The notes: generated by a model from the sequence alone, not told the origin. DNA of 64,000 nt from Mesodorylaimus sp. YZB2_4 (GCA_030248295.1 JASANH010001053.1:272042-336041); one strand, 5' to 3'; positions 34,570 to 45,681 are shown, counted from the stretch's first letter. Numbers and translations are program-made.

Positions 34570-35527
34570 CTCAAAGCAGATGTTTGAGAAGACCTCCATC
34601 ATCTAAACGCTGAATGGAATTATCAGTGATGCGCGCGAGATCATATTCGGCTGTTTTATCCAAGCTTTTAACAACGCATTTTCCAACGTCGACGCTATCG
34701 TATCTTATTGAGCAGACTTTTTGCTACAACATCGACCAGATCGCGTAGTCGTTCAAAGGCAAGCTAGAGGCCCACACATCTTTGTCCCACTTGCTGGAAA
34801 CAACTCACGGCAGAGGCCCAATGGGCGCCTGGTCTTATCGAAACGTCCAATGAGCATGTTATATTCTACGTGATTTTTCGCCCACTTATCGACTGCAACT
34901 TTTAAAATTGATATTTGGCATACTTTGCCATCGATTTTCACTCCTTGATTCACAAAAACTAATGAGTCTTGCAAGTTGCACTGACTCCAGCCCAAACCAG
35001 CACAGATGCGGTCGCAATGTGGTCGACCAGTAAATTTCACGTTTGCAGGGGTTCTCTTATCTATCATTCTGATGGTTGTCAGATCTGGGAAAATTTTCTC
35101 ATCTGTGAAAGAGATTGATCTATGACGGCCAGCAGCGGCGAGACCACCCATTTTTCGTGCTTTAACTAAGTCGATTTTTGTAGCTTCCATTCGATCATTG
35201 AGGTTGTTCAGGTGGTGTCCAAGCTGACTTTTAAACAATATTTTGGATCGATCCGCCACTGATCCAATCGATTTTGACATCGATCTTATCGATCGCACCG
35301 AATTCCGACTGATCTTATTACGTATAATAACGTTATCCCGATTTCTTACCGCGACCTGTGACTGGTCGACCAGCTCATGGGCGGTCCATGATGTCCGTAA
35401 CTGCGTCAAATCGTTTTATCGTGTCAAATACAGTTTGTTTCGGCACTGCGAGCATTCTCAAAATTTCAATCGGCCGAAATCTGGGCCTGTGCAGAACAAT
35501 AACAGCATTCGGTTTTTTCAATCCCAT
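34570..35527 (-). pseudogene. Decayed Tc1/mariner-family transposase
   Basis: Reading the minus strand from an ATG at 35527: a helix-turn-helix N-terminus (EILRMLAVPKQTVFDTIKRF, then a GRPVTGR-type AT hook), then RNSVRSIRSMSKSIGSVADRS and a catalytic-domain start FTDEKIFPDL. SLVFVNQGVKIDGKVCQ follows, then ELFP, then a C-terminus containing DYAIWSML and QKVCSIRYDSVDVGKCVVKS. There are frameshifts near 35400 and in-frame stops. The middle DDE aspartate block is corrupted. No intact TIRs were identified. Confidence 0.78.
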
Positions 35528-35834
35528 TTTTCTTCAGGAAAAAGACAACCTGTTCTCCTCAAAATGCACCTCCCTATAGAGAAAAATCTGGAGATTCGAA
35601 TGGTGTATCTGACACGCCCGCAGCAGACTTCCTCTTTCAGCGCAATCTCTTGCGAAATTTAGCCACCCTGTATTTTTCAATGCGTCAAAAATCGATTGCT
35701 TGACGAAATGAGCTGATTGTGAAAAATCAAACTACAACACAAAAATCAGTCTACTGATCTTATCGCCAGAATTAATCACTTATCAAAATTTCATGTTTCT
35801 GTTTTTGTTCATCGGGAATTCTTTAATTTCGATA

Positions 35835-36122
35835 TCAAGAAGTACTTATTTTTCCGCACCACGAACACGGACCCACGGCCACGGCGTCATCGCAATAGAG
35901 ACCTTTACAGAAATGAGCGGCCACATCGTTGGCGGTGGATACGGATGGCAAACGACGGATGGCATCGTTACGCAATTTGCCTTTTTTATCGATTTCGGGA
36001 TACTCGAAACAAAAGAAACATCGATAACCAACTTCGGCCGGGGTATTGCATCGAGGGCAAGTCAGAACACGACCATTCTGAGGCAATGGCTGAGCCCGTT
36101 CTTCGCTTGACACGTTTCCCAT
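35835..36122 (-). CDS. Small cysteine-rich protein with N-myristoylation signal, function unknown
   Basis: A 95-residue frame starts MGNVSSEE, a textbook N-myristoylation sequence (Gly2 and Ser6), and contains paired cysteines arranged as CPRC, CFFC, HFCKGLYC and CSWC, suggesting one or two zinc-binding knuckles. It could be complete or a first exon: a possible GTACTT donor lies near 35847, but no following exon could be joined, and the mariner relic lies immediately downstream. I do not recognise the family. A membrane-attached zinc-binding adaptor is one reading; nothing in the neighbours supports a role. Confidence 0.45.
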   Translation of the reverse strand: MGNVSSEERAQPLPQNGRVLTCPRCNTPAEVGYRCFFCFEYPEIDKKGKLRNDAIRRLPSVSTANDVAAHFCKGLYCDDAVAVGPCSWCGKISTS

Positions 36123-36543
36123 GTTGATCAGTCGATGATGAATTTAAATGAAACGAATCGAAACACGCAACGAATTACAACCACTCACAAAGAACGCCAA
36201 TGTAGACAGTGAAGAGAAAATTATTGAAACGAAGGGCGCGGAGAGGCAATTTAAAGTGCCAAGACGCACAGACAGCCTGTTGTTATCAAGTTTTTCTGTT
36301 AGCCGTGCAGTGCAAGTGCTCTCTCCTCTGGACCGGCCGTGTAAATGGAATGGAAAGTCGAATCAGGCAGCCAAAAGTTAAACGTCATCATATATTTATA
36401 TTTAACTAATACTCTGGATTTTTCATTGTTAGGACACGATGCTACGATCTACCTGATCTGGTGGAAATCACGGCTAACGGGAAAAAGAATAAATCCCAAG
36501 TCAAAAGGGTACTCGCATCAAAATAAGCGAAACATAAAAAATC

Positions 36544-39212
36544 TCAGAATGGGTTGGTAAACTTGACAGTTTTCACCTTGTTCGCGTGTCCATTCGCCAT
36601 CGCCATTCCAGCTGGCTTACCGTTTGGAATATTATTCTCTCTGACCACGTATGTCGTCACCCAAGTGGATGCAGCGACCAACTTTTCTTCATCGGGAGAC
36701 TTCAATTTGACCAATGCGTGCATTTTCGGTGCACGATCGTTTTTCGCTGATTTTAATGCAGCTTTACTGTAAGGCAATATGAGCAAGTTTCTGGCACTGT
36801 TCTCCTCGAATTGCCCCTTCTCAGCCCCGTCGATATAAGATATGTCATCGTCGTCCACGTACCCATTGACCAACTGGGCTGACTCGGTGTCCCAGGGGAA
36901 GGAGGGGATCAAATGGCAGAGTTCATCGGCAAAATTCATGGCCACAGCTGCGTGTCGATCAAGGACCACATTCAGTTCGACATCGTCGTCGTCTTCGCCT
37001 AAAATGGAAGAACTGTAAAGTGAGGTCTTAGTTCTGTCACTGATAAGAGCCTATATGATGTGATAACTCTCTGGTCGCACACTTATCAGCGAGCTTGAAC
37101 CGGAAACAGGATTGTTATCAGCATGACTGAGGGAGGGGATTTAAGCGCTGTCTGACTGATAAGCCGTTACAGATAAAGAGTAATTGTTATCAGATGCAGA
37201 AGATATCAGTAAATCAGCTTACCTAGTAGCTTCCCTCATATCCAATTTTACTAATGTCATATGATTTCTTATCTCCTTATCTCTTATCACCTAAGTGCCG
37301 CAATTTGTGTCACAGTACAACTCTACTGTGCAATCAGAAAAAAAAGCTGTGTGACCTGATAGCCATATCAACTCCTTATCAGAAACCAACCCAGCCATCT
37401 TTCCAAACAATACTTACCGAAAGGCCTCATCAAATCCTGAGCCACTTTAAACCAGCCAACGAAAAAGATAAATTGGAGTATGGTCAAAAATGGAATGTAC
37501 AAATCGGCTTCCGATGCAAAGTATTGATGTCCAATCAGGCAAAATGCAAAATATCCGTAGACCACCACTGAACACGTTTGAGTGTAGACGAGAGGAATGC
37601 AGATCCAGTCGTATCTAAAGCACAAAAGGTCATGATGACCTTCATTCACTGATTTGCACAAAGACTCTTGCCTAGCTCTAGGAACATCAGGGGAAAACAG
37701 CGTCAGTCTGAAGTGGCTGAAATCTAGAGAGTGGCAGACGAGGACGAGAGTTCTGCTGTGGCCTACAATAAAGTGCTTTCTCACAGTACGAGGGATGAAT
37801 AGGCACCAGGACTGCGACCTATAAACGATGGAAAAACTTCGAGGTAGAAGAAATGACTCATATTGGAAATCAAGAAATACTGTATAAACAGAAAAAAACA
37901 TTGGCCTCAGTGACATAAATCGTTAGTATACTCGATCAGTTACCTACTACTTGGGGTCCAAGTTCGATTCCCGCTCGGCGCTAATGTTTTTCAGCCTGCT
38001 TCCACAGTATCTTGAAACAGTGGACAATCATAGCTGTTACTAGTAGAATGAACAGTTTATGCAAATCTTATCACTGACCACTGAATATATACACATGTAC
38101 ACCACTCACGACTGCCTTTTTCACAAACTAACCTTACCACCGCACGCCCAGGCATACATTCTGAGCACCAACCACTCAATAAGGCTAATCTTATCACCGA
38201 CCACCCTCATGTTCATGTTCATGCTTTACCTTATCACCAAGCGCAATTTGCGCATTCGAGGGAAGAGGGACAAATACACACACAAATGATTGACCCGTGA
38301 GTCGAGCACTCGCGTACTGTGCACCTGGGGTGAGATATCCTGTCCACTAATCTTATCACTAATCACTAATCATCCCCACACGAATTCATGTACCTTATCA
38401 CTGAATCGTTAGGTGACCTTTTAAAAAATCAGACACAAATCACTTTAGCTTCCTTTATACTAGATTTCTGCTGGGTTGGGGGACTGAAAACTGCGTCACC
38501 ATTACTTACATAGGCATGGAGAAAGTCTTATGCACCCACCACACCCAAACTATACTTACATATAAATTATTCTCAGGGAATTTCTGAAATCATTGATCTT
38601 TGATATAAGTGTGCCGGCGCCAGAGGCGGGAATCTCATTTGAATTGGCAGCAGGTACCACAATTCCGTTAATTATCCATTGTAAAGGCAGCTGCCATCTG
38701 TTATTTTCCACACTGACCCTTTCGTACAAATCATACTCCTCCACAGTCATTAATCCAGCTTGTAATAAGGAATTAATTGTGGGAAATCGTTTCCTAATTC
38801 TTGTCGATACATTTCTTAAAACTAAAGTCTCGCATAATATTAAATATCTAGCGATTAATCTCCTTTTTACGCGTGTATTGGCATCGTCTTTAAAAAAGAA
38901 TGCGTTCGTCCACACCATGCAGTCATCTGGCCAGGGTACGGCTTGGACTTGAGCCCACCATCTGGTCACTACTTGACCAACATAAAAACCGAGAAGAAAC
39001 TGTAAAGGAATTTTGCTGGTAAATAAATCAAATAGACGAATCATTTTTTTCATGTAATCCAATTGTTGATCATCTAATGCTGTGATACAAATGAGGCGAA
39101 TTGAATAATAGAGGAAGAGCCAGACAATCGCTTCTTTCCATACCGCTTTCCAAACACTGCCTTTCCAACGACCGAGAAGAGTCAAGAAATCACCAGAGTA
39201 CGAGATTGTCAT
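36544..39212 (-). CDS. Bestrophin-family anion channel
   Basis: Three exons on the minus strand: 39212-38560, 37614-37418, 36998-36544; phases join to 434 residues. Bestrophins are pentameric, calcium-gated chloride/bicarbonate channels. Landmarks: the MTISYSGDF start (family MTVTYS), GFYVGQVVTRWW with the neck region and VPWPDD, RYLILCETLVLRNVSTRI, KRFPTINSLLQAGLM, YDWICIPLVYTQ, ILQFIFFVGWFKVAQDLMRPFG, and the acidic calcium clasp GEDDDDVELNVVLDRH spanning the exon 2/3 junction. The usual post-clasp block with PDMYW is replaced by a divergent sequence, and the tail is short. Both introns contain many GATA sites, suggesting gut-type expression if this is a nematode. Confidence 0.93.
37041..37381. 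promoter_or_regulatory. Cluster of GATA-factor sites in bestrophin intron 2
   Basis: Eleven (T/A)GATAA hexamers (either strand) lie within 341 bases, beginning at 37041, 37061, 37083, 37115, 37158, 37171, 37187, 37269, 37277, 37284 and 37376. About 0.3-0.4 would be expected by chance with even base composition. TGATAA is the preferred site of nematode intestinal GATA factors (ELT-2 type). Five more TTATCA sites occur in intron 1 between 38065 and 38400. Confidence 0.6.
37930..37985 (+). other. tRNA-like relic in bestrophin intron 1
   Basis: AGTTCGATTCCCGCT matches a T-arm/B-box, and TTAGTATACTCGATCAGTTA upstream resembles a D-arm/A-box. The anticodon arm does not fold. It is likely a tRNA pseudogene or SINE head. 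Confidence 0.35.
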
Positions 39213-41407
39213 ATCGATATTGATATTTAGATTGAATCAAGCAGAAGTAAGATTGCTTGTGTGGCAAGTAAAAACACAAAAAATGGTTTACGCGGTAAGT
39301 TTTCAAACTAATGTTCCTTTCCTAGTGTGGGAACCAGTACCAGAAAAGTGCATTCGCGCCACGCCCAAACTTCAAGGAAATAATTGAATGTCAAAAGTCA
39401 AAGGTTTGTGAGGCCTCGTCGCAACCTTTATTACCTAAAATAGCTAATTTCCACCCTCAGTTATAAAGTCCAATATGACAACGTACAAAACGGTCCTTGA
39501 ATAACTCACATCCATCTCCCATAGTTTCTTTGCATGCGACTGCCTTGCGTGCAGCTACTGGTGGCGGGGGACTATACAGGAATACAGATGTAATCTGAAG
39601 GTTTTTTTCATGAACACGGTTCGTTGCCAGGTTTGGTGAATGAGCAATTTTATGGGCGGGTGCTGGCGTATTGAAGACGAAACTGGAAATGGAGTACAAT
39701 GGCAAGAAAATAGGAAAGGAACATTCTTTGGTGGGTTTGAAAGATTTATGATTGTTATAGAGCGAAGTAAAAGTGGAGGAGGGAGTGAATAAGCATGAGG
39801 AAAAAGCTCGTTTTGAGCAAGCTACTATTTTATGTGAGGACCTATTCAAAATCAAGGATGTCGTGAATGAGTAAGTTTAGAATAGGTTTGAAGGTTGGGG
39901 AATTGAGAAATCATGATTATGCGTGTCCTGTTGTGTAAACTTGATTCAAAACTTTAAGGGTGCGAATGAGTGGCCTCGAATAGCATGCAGTTGAAAGGCG
40001 GCTGAGCAAGTAAGCAAAGAGTTGTCGAGTGATTCAAAAAAGATCGCAAGGTTTGAAAATGAATTCGAGTGGAAAAAGGTTTAGACGCTTGACTTTGCAG
40101 AAGTCAGGAGCAGACGCTGCTAGAATCAGGTCAGAAAGAGAGGAAGTACTGAAATTGAGACATGTTCACTAACGATTAGACGTGTGCAAGTGAGCGATTT
40201 TGGTGGTTGATATGCCTATTAGTACGCTTAATCCCCTTTCTATGACGCCTCCTGAAAATCAAATAGTATGAAGCCTACGAAGGGCACAGTAGTACTATGG
40301 AGCTCATGATCGATCTTGCAACTTTGCTTGAAAGACAATTTTACGGGGAAGTTTGCCTTGGAATCACGCTTCAGGAATTACGAATCAGCACTGTGTTTTA
40401 CAGTAGCGACTGCTATGAGGAGCAGGTGAACACCCACTTTGACGTGCCAAGAAGAAAAGGCGCTTGTCATAGCCGGTGTCGCATCTTGTTCATTGTCATG
40501 TGAAGGCGACGAATTGCCTGAAACCATATTTAAGTTAGCCGTGCAGTGTAATTGAGGTTTTGTTTGGACACTGTGCAGACCGAAACCTCATCGTCAGGAG
40601 GTACCATGGTTATCTGCGTATATATGCAGATTTGAGCCTGCGATAACGGCACCTGCTGGACGGAATTATACCTCTTATTTTTCCGACTCCGCGTCGTAAG
40701 GCCAATTTACAGTTTTTAAGGCTTGCACTTTTAAGTTTCCCGCGAGCGTTACTGTAGCACTTTATTGCACAGAAGCCCTTCTCAGCAGGGTCCTGTGAGA
40801 AAATGCTATAAAATGCACTATATTTCGCGAAAATGCACGTGAGCAAGAGATAGCTAGAACATGTTTATGCTTGTTATAAGCGGTCATAAAGAAGATGACT
40901 GCAGCGTACTTTTTTCTAATTTTATGGACCCTGAAATGGCCTTTTCAAAGAAATGCCCGGTTGCCATGATGGGGAAGGAAGGAGGCCCCTAAAACCCCAG
41001 TGGGCTGACCCCCCCCCCCCCCCTTCCCCACGCCCTGGCTGGCTGCATCGCAGCAGAACCTCAAAACTTTGCAAAGATACTCGTTTGTAGTACAGACCCC
41101 ACCACTTCCCACCCTCAAAATCCTGCTAGAGACGATTAAACCGACCCGACCCCATCCTTGAAATGCTCAAGGAGCCTTAGCGTCTACGAGACGGCGATGA
41201 TCGGGCGGCTCCGATTGGCTGCGAGCTGACCAATCAGCGATCGCGACCAATCGTGCGCTCTGAGCATGTGTAGATGTTCAGGCAACGTGAAGTTCGTGCG
41301 ACCAACTTCTGCGAGGTTATTCAATCACTTTAACCACGCTGGACCTGCACGCCTCGCGCTCGACCTTCATTTCGGCTCCATCTCAATCGTTAAAACCGAA
41401 CGCAAAC
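39213..41407. other. No gene seen
   Basis: A minus frame at 39457-39855 ends with a short cysteine-containing stretch (ACKETMGDGC...VRC) after two CAG acceptor-like sites, but no family or consistent exon chain emerged. A C15 run lies at 41009-41023. The last 150 bases form the CG-rich leader of the next gene. Confidence 0.4.
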
Positions 41408-42025
41408 ATGGAAAGCGAAAAGATGGGAAAAGGCGACGCAAAAGCGAAGATGCCGAACGAAAGGAATGATAATTCCGTCTCTAATCAATCTCCATCCTCA
41501 TCGAAAGCTGATCATAGCAGTCCGTCCGGTAACGATAATGCCAGCAAGAAAAGTTTATTCGAATGCCAAAATGATGAAATCGATGAAGAAAGCGCTGAAA
41601 GTCTGGTTAATATTCTTCAAGATCAATTCGATCAATTATTACGCGAAAACGAATGGAATCAAGCTGGAATCGAAGCTTTGCAAAGCGAGATCGGTGCCAG
41701 TGGAGATGAATCGGCGAAGTCGGAATCGAGCGGCAGCACTTCACAAAGTCACGAGTCGATGAGCGAATACGAATGGTCGTGTTTTTTGTACGAATGGCGC
41801 CGTAAATTTGGCGAATGGGGAAAACGCGTTTTGGACGTCAGTCAATGCGAGAATAAAGATAATGTCAAGGCCAGTCATTTGCTGGTCGAAATTTATCGTC
41901 GTCGTTGCGCCTTGGCCAGTTGCAAAGCTCATATTTTGAATTTGTTGAAAGCGGCTCATCAATTCGACAAAACCACTGTCGAGCCCCCTCAGGCCACTAA
42001 AGTGGAAGAAAATTTGGGATTGTAA
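41408..42025 (+). CDS. Unrecognised intronless protein, 205 residues
   Basis: The start context AAACATGG is strong, and an AATAAA signal follows at 42096. The N-terminal 50 residues are low-complexity Ser/Asn/Lys. Then come an acidic helical stretch (about 55-95, containing ESLVNILQDQFDQLL), a second Ser-rich linker, and a compact C-terminal region with WSCFLYEWRRKFGEWGKRVL and LLVEIYRRRCALASCKAHIL. The mix of disordered linkers and amphipathic helices resembles nuclear adaptor proteins, but I do not recognise the family. Codon style (frequent CGA, GAA, TCG) matches ELL next door, supporting a real gene. It lies about 1 kb upstream of ELL on the same strand. Confidence 0.7.
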   Translation: MESEKMGKGDAKAKMPNERNDNSVSNQSPSSSKADHSSPSGNDNASKKSLFECQNDEIDEESAESLVNILQDQFDQLLRENEWNQAGIEALQSEIGASGDESAKSESSGSTSQSHESMSEYEWSCFLYEWRRKFGEWGKRVLDVSQCENKDNVKASHLLVEIYRRRCALASCKAHILNLLKAAHQFDKTTVEPPQATKVEENLGL

Positions 42026-43052
42026 TGAGAAGTGAGCAGAAATGATTTTTATATTGGTTTTGCTAATGAATTTTGTTTTTCTGCTAGTATGAACGAATAA
42101 AATCGAGTATATTTCTTGCTAATGTGAGGTGTTTATCTGTTTTATTGCCGTGATTTCTACTACCTGTGCTGATGCAATGTTTGATCGACAGACTTTATTA
42201 TTTTTCTTGTTCAATTCATGATGTAAAAACAGCTTTGACAAGCATCTTTGACTGGAATGTGGAATGACAATTTGAATTTCGCGCTTTGATGTAAGTAGAT
42301 GCGTACTTTCTGATTTTCCCGCTATGTAGCAGACAACTGTTAAACAGGTACGAGTAGAGTTTGCTCGGAAGGTTCGATCGAAGGGGAACGATCAAAGTTT
42401 TGCTTTTATGGGTTTTGAAGAAATGATTTTGTAAGAATATTACTCACGTATGCAAAAAAATTTGATTCCATACGTGTTTGTTGGAATTTGAAAAGCTGAG
42501 ACTCGATAAATCTCGATGGTGAGTTTTGCTTTGGCAAGTTTCCAGTTTCTAAAGCCACCACTTTTTCCCAAATACGTATGTGTTTTCGATTAAACACAAA
42601 TTGTAGAAATGATTCTGTAAGCTTCGGCAAATAGAGAAATATCGATTTTTAGTTTGAACGAGTGAACGTAGAATAATAAGGGAAAGTCAAATTTCTGTTT
42701 TATGTTCATGTTTTATGTCTGTTGAGAAAGTTTATACGTGAAACTTATGATACGAAGCAGTTTTTAATTATGTAGTTGCCTGGAAATTCTATTTTGAAAC
42801 TAAATCTTAATAAACGGTGACCCTATTTATTCTGTTCCTTTTTAATTATATTCAAAACGGAGGAAAACCGTCCGGGACCTTGTCTGATTGATTAGCTGTG
42901 GCGTGTGTTCTCGTCGTGCCATTGTACTGAAATAAGAGCAGGGGAGGGATGAGTGGGAAAACCACGGCTCGTTTAGAACCTTTAGTAATTACCAGATAAA
43001 AAACTAGACTCAACCAGCAATATTCCCGTAAAAAATGTTTTTCGTTTCAGAA
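42026..43052. other. Spacer between the unknown gene and ELL
   Basis: AT-rich. An AATAAA at 42096 probably ends the upstream transcript. A pyrimidine-rich TTTTTCGTTTCAG acceptor at 43038-43050 lies directly before the ELL ATG. There is no gene. Confidence 0.5.
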
Positions 43053-44735
43053 ATGGCCAATACAAGCGCATCGCATTCGGCCAATTCGTCTTCGATCATT
43101 GAAAGATATTCATTAATAGCAGACGAAACGGGTGACAATTCGAAGAAAGGGCGACCGAAATTAAGCGCATTTATCATTCGATTAACCGATGCTAGTTTGA
43201 AATCGTTAAACGAATCTATCGCCGAATCGAAAAAGGACAAATCGAAGATCAATCCCGGTTACGTAGAGATGCAAACGAATGGCTCTGAAGGCGTGCTTTC
43301 GTTCAGTGGCAAGCCCGGTATTGAACATCATTTTTCCATGTTGGACGCTCAACGCGATTTAGGGCCCACTGGTCAGTTGGAAGCGATCGCAGAAACGCGA
43401 TCGGCGGCGATAAAAACCTCATCGATCAATACCGTTGGACGAATGCGATCGATTGGATCGATAACAAAACGATTACATATCGCGGCCACGACTGAGGATA
43501 CGTTCGAATCGACAAAACAAAAAGCGAAACGAGCGGATGAAGAAATGCGTAAAAATGCAGCAAAAGTATTAAAAGGACCCGCTGGTGCTAATCGTGGTAG
43601 TGGGAAAAAATTATTGGAGAAAATATCGAAAGTGCACGCACCCGCTTTACAACGTCCTTTAACACCGTTAGGTCATCGGGCATTGTCGCCAGTCGCGAAA
43701 AGGACGTCGGCAGTGACATCAAGCACAAAAAAATCAACGACTCCAATTTCGAATACGGCCATCGGTTCGAATAACGAATTATCGAAAATGGGACTTCGTG
43801 AACGCATATTATATCGATTAATTTTATCTCCTTCGACGCAAAAAGATTTATTAACTAAATTAATCAGCGAAGGATTATCGGATAAAGATCGAACGGAATT
43901 CGAAAAAGTTTTTCAAGAAGTGGCTCAAATTAAATTGGGCAGTGATGGAATTCCGCTTCGTAGTGGGGTTTATCAAGTGAAGAAGTCACTTTTGGACGAA
44001 ATTAAACCAGATTCATGGCCATATTATACTCAGTGGGAAAGGCAAACTTGTCGACGAGTATTAGTCACGGCGGCCAAACCGATATCGAATCACGTTCTTA
44101 ATGAATCGATGGATGATAAGGACGATGGCGGCACGCAACGAGTACGAACCAAGGCGACCCCTCGAGCACCCCCGGCCAAACGATCGGGAACGGGTGGCGG
44201 GTCGAAATCGCAGTCTGCCGTGCCAGCGAGCGTGTCTACGAGTGCCTCGATCAGTCCATCAACCGAGGCTGCCATCGATGCGGTATCGTCGATCAGCATA
44301 TCGAATATGGAACAACCGCCGAGGAAACGTATAGCCATGGAAAAAAGGAATGAAAACGGGCCGAATGATACGACATGTTTGACAAAGACGTTAGAAAAAT
44401 TTGAATGTGAATATCCGCCGATAAAATCGTCGGATGAACGTCGTCGATATAAAGAAGAATTTGATAAAGATTATCCCATTTACATGGAAGCATATGAGCG
44501 ATTACGTAAGTTGGCATTGGAATTTGAAAAATTAGGCGAAAAATTAAAAACGGCCCCGAAATCTTCGTCGGAACGTGAAAGTGTGGAAAAAAATATTTTA
44601 AGTAAATATAAAGAGTTTGAAAATAATACGGAAATTAAGAAAATGAGGAAAAATCATGAAGAATTGAAATTAAAATTACACGTTTTAAAAATGCGGGTGA
44701 AAGAATTCGATGATAAGATCGGAGTCGTGGCGTGA
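43053..44735 (+). CDS. ell: RNA polymerase II elongation factor ELL
   Basis: A single-exon gene of 560 residues. The central winged-helix part of the ELL domain is recognisable (LRERILYRLILSPSTQKDLL ... EKVFQEVAQIKL ... DSWPYYTQWERQTCRRVL). The C-terminal ~110 residues form the occludin/ELL homology domain, beginning near YPPIKSSDERRRYKEEFDKD and continuing as charged coiled coil. Between them lies a Ser/Thr/Pro-rich linker. ELL suppresses transient pausing of polymerase II and works in super- and little-elongation complexes in the nucleus. I chose the ATG at 43053 because a TTTCGTTTCAG splice acceptor ends two bases upstream, which would remove the earlier in-frame ATG at 43035. Trans-splicing of a leader or a 5'UTR intron is likely. 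Confidence 0.9.
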   Translation: MANTSASHSANSSSIIERYSLIADETGDNSKKGRPKLSAFIIRLTDASLKSLNESIAESKKDKSKINPGYVEMQTNGSEGVLSFSGKPGIEHHFSMLDAQRDLGPTGQLEAIAETRSAAIKTSSINTVGRMRSIGSITKRLHIAATTEDTFESTKQKAKRADEEMRKNAAKVLKGPAGANRGSGKKLLEKISKVHAPALQRPLTPLGHRALSPVAKRTSAVTSSTKKSTTPISNTAIGSNNELSKMGLRERILYRLILSPSTQKDLLTKLISEGLSDKDRTEFEKVFQEVAQIKLGSDGIPLRSGVYQVKKSLLDEIKPDSWPYYTQWERQTCRRVLVTAAKPISNHVLNESMDDKDDGGTQRVRTKATPRAPPAKRSGTGGGSKSQSAVPASVSTSASISPSTEAAIDAVSSISISNMEQPPRKRIAMEKRNENGPNDTTCLTKTLEKFECEYPPIKSSDERRRYKEEFDKDYPIYMEAYERLRKLALEFEKLGEKLKTAPKSSSERESVEKNILSKYKEFENNTEIKKMRKNHEELKLKLHVLKMRVKEFDDKIGVVA

Positions 44736-45008
44736 ATTCGATGATGTCAAATCAAATTAATAGATATTAGAAAATCAGGGATCGACTTGGGTATTGACTC
44801 TATGTAAGTATTTTGTTGTGATTAGAATAATTTTTGTCCTTTTTTTGAGCGATTTGGTGAAACTGAACTGTGAATCGATCGAGAGGAGCTTGCATTCAAG
44901 TCAGAACATGTGCATGTATTTGATGCCTAGTAGCCTTAATTCGAGCAAGTGATGGAATTGTATGAGCAAGCTTCAATAAAATGTAGCAAGGAATCAAGAA
45001 AAACATTT

Positions 45009-45080
45009 GCGCTGAGTGGGAATCGAACCCGCGCATCTTTGATTCAGTCGATCTAATAGCGATTATACCATCAGCGGGAC
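45009..45080 (-). tRNA. tRNA-Gln(CTG)-like sequence, probably pseudogene or SINE head
   Basis: Minus-strand reading gives CGCTGATGGTATAAT (acceptor and D-arm), a loop with CTGAATC (anticodon CTG), and GCGGGTTCGATTCCCAC (T-arm), closing with TCAGCG, which pairs with CGCTGA at the start (6 bp). Arrangement and sequence follow eukaryotic tRNA-Gln. The anticodon stem has two mismatches and the seventh acceptor pair fails, so function is doubtful. Confidence 0.45.
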
Positions 45081-45451
45081 TGCGCAGCGCGCACATGGCC
45101 CAAAAACTTGTGCGAAGTTGGAGGAATTGGACATCAAGGCATAAAATTAAAAACATGTACCCTGAGCGAAAAGCGAACCCGCGTCACTGTACTACGAATC
45201 AAATACAGTGCAGTGATATTTTTTGCGTGCCTACCTAACTGATATGGTCTATGCTTATCCCACCTGCACGCGTAGAAAATGCTAGAATTTTCCAAACATG
45301 GTGTTTGATTGCAGCTAAGAAAACTTTCCTGAAACTATATTTTACACAGTGGCATTGTAGTAGATTGTCAGCAGCCAAGTCAGACTGAGCCAGTCTATCG
45401 AAGGATTTGAATTTTGCCTTCATTGAGCTGGAAACACACAGTCTTTCACGA

Positions 45452-45532
45452 ATATGGTTTCGGATGCGACTGCGTAAAATATGGTTTCGGGTGCGACTGC
45501 GTAAAATATGGTTTCGGATGCGACTACGTAAA
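45452..45532. repeat. 27-base tandem repeat, three units
   Basis: The unit begins ATATGGTTTCGGATGCGACT and ends GCGTAAA; the three copies differ at one or two bases. The unit contains, inverted, the dispersed TGAAACCATATTTTACG-like word found at several other places in the window. Confidence 0.9.
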
Positions 45533-45681
45533 ATATGGCTTTAATATGGGGCTTCGTGTGGCAATAATCTGTGCATTCATCACCTGCCCTTTGTGCTCGT
45601 GGCTAATCAGTCAACACTGATGAGCATCGCAAGGTACAACTCTGGTTCTTTAATAATTTTAATATGATTCCCATTTCATAA

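Larger units (their letters stand above)
44736..45681. other. Spacer with tRNA-like relics and a short tandem repeat
   Basis: No gene. See the separate entries for the Gln-tRNA-like sequence and the 27-base tandem repeat. A second tRNA-like T-arm on the minus strand (AGCGAACCCGCG as read on plus) lies at about 45168-45182. Confidence 0.5.

Noticed and set aside
34753-35409. Initially considered a novel cysteine-containing gene
   Set aside because: Adjacent frames show HTH and C-terminal transposase similarity; reassigned as a decayed Tc1/mariner transposase.
39457-39855. Minus-strand frame ending in a cysteine-containing tail
   Set aside because: Considered as a CHCH-type mitochondrial exon, but cysteine spacing does not fit CX9C and no exon chain could be built.
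44090-44338. Antisense and alternative-frame ORFs within ELL
   Set aside because: Shadow frames of the real coding sequence.
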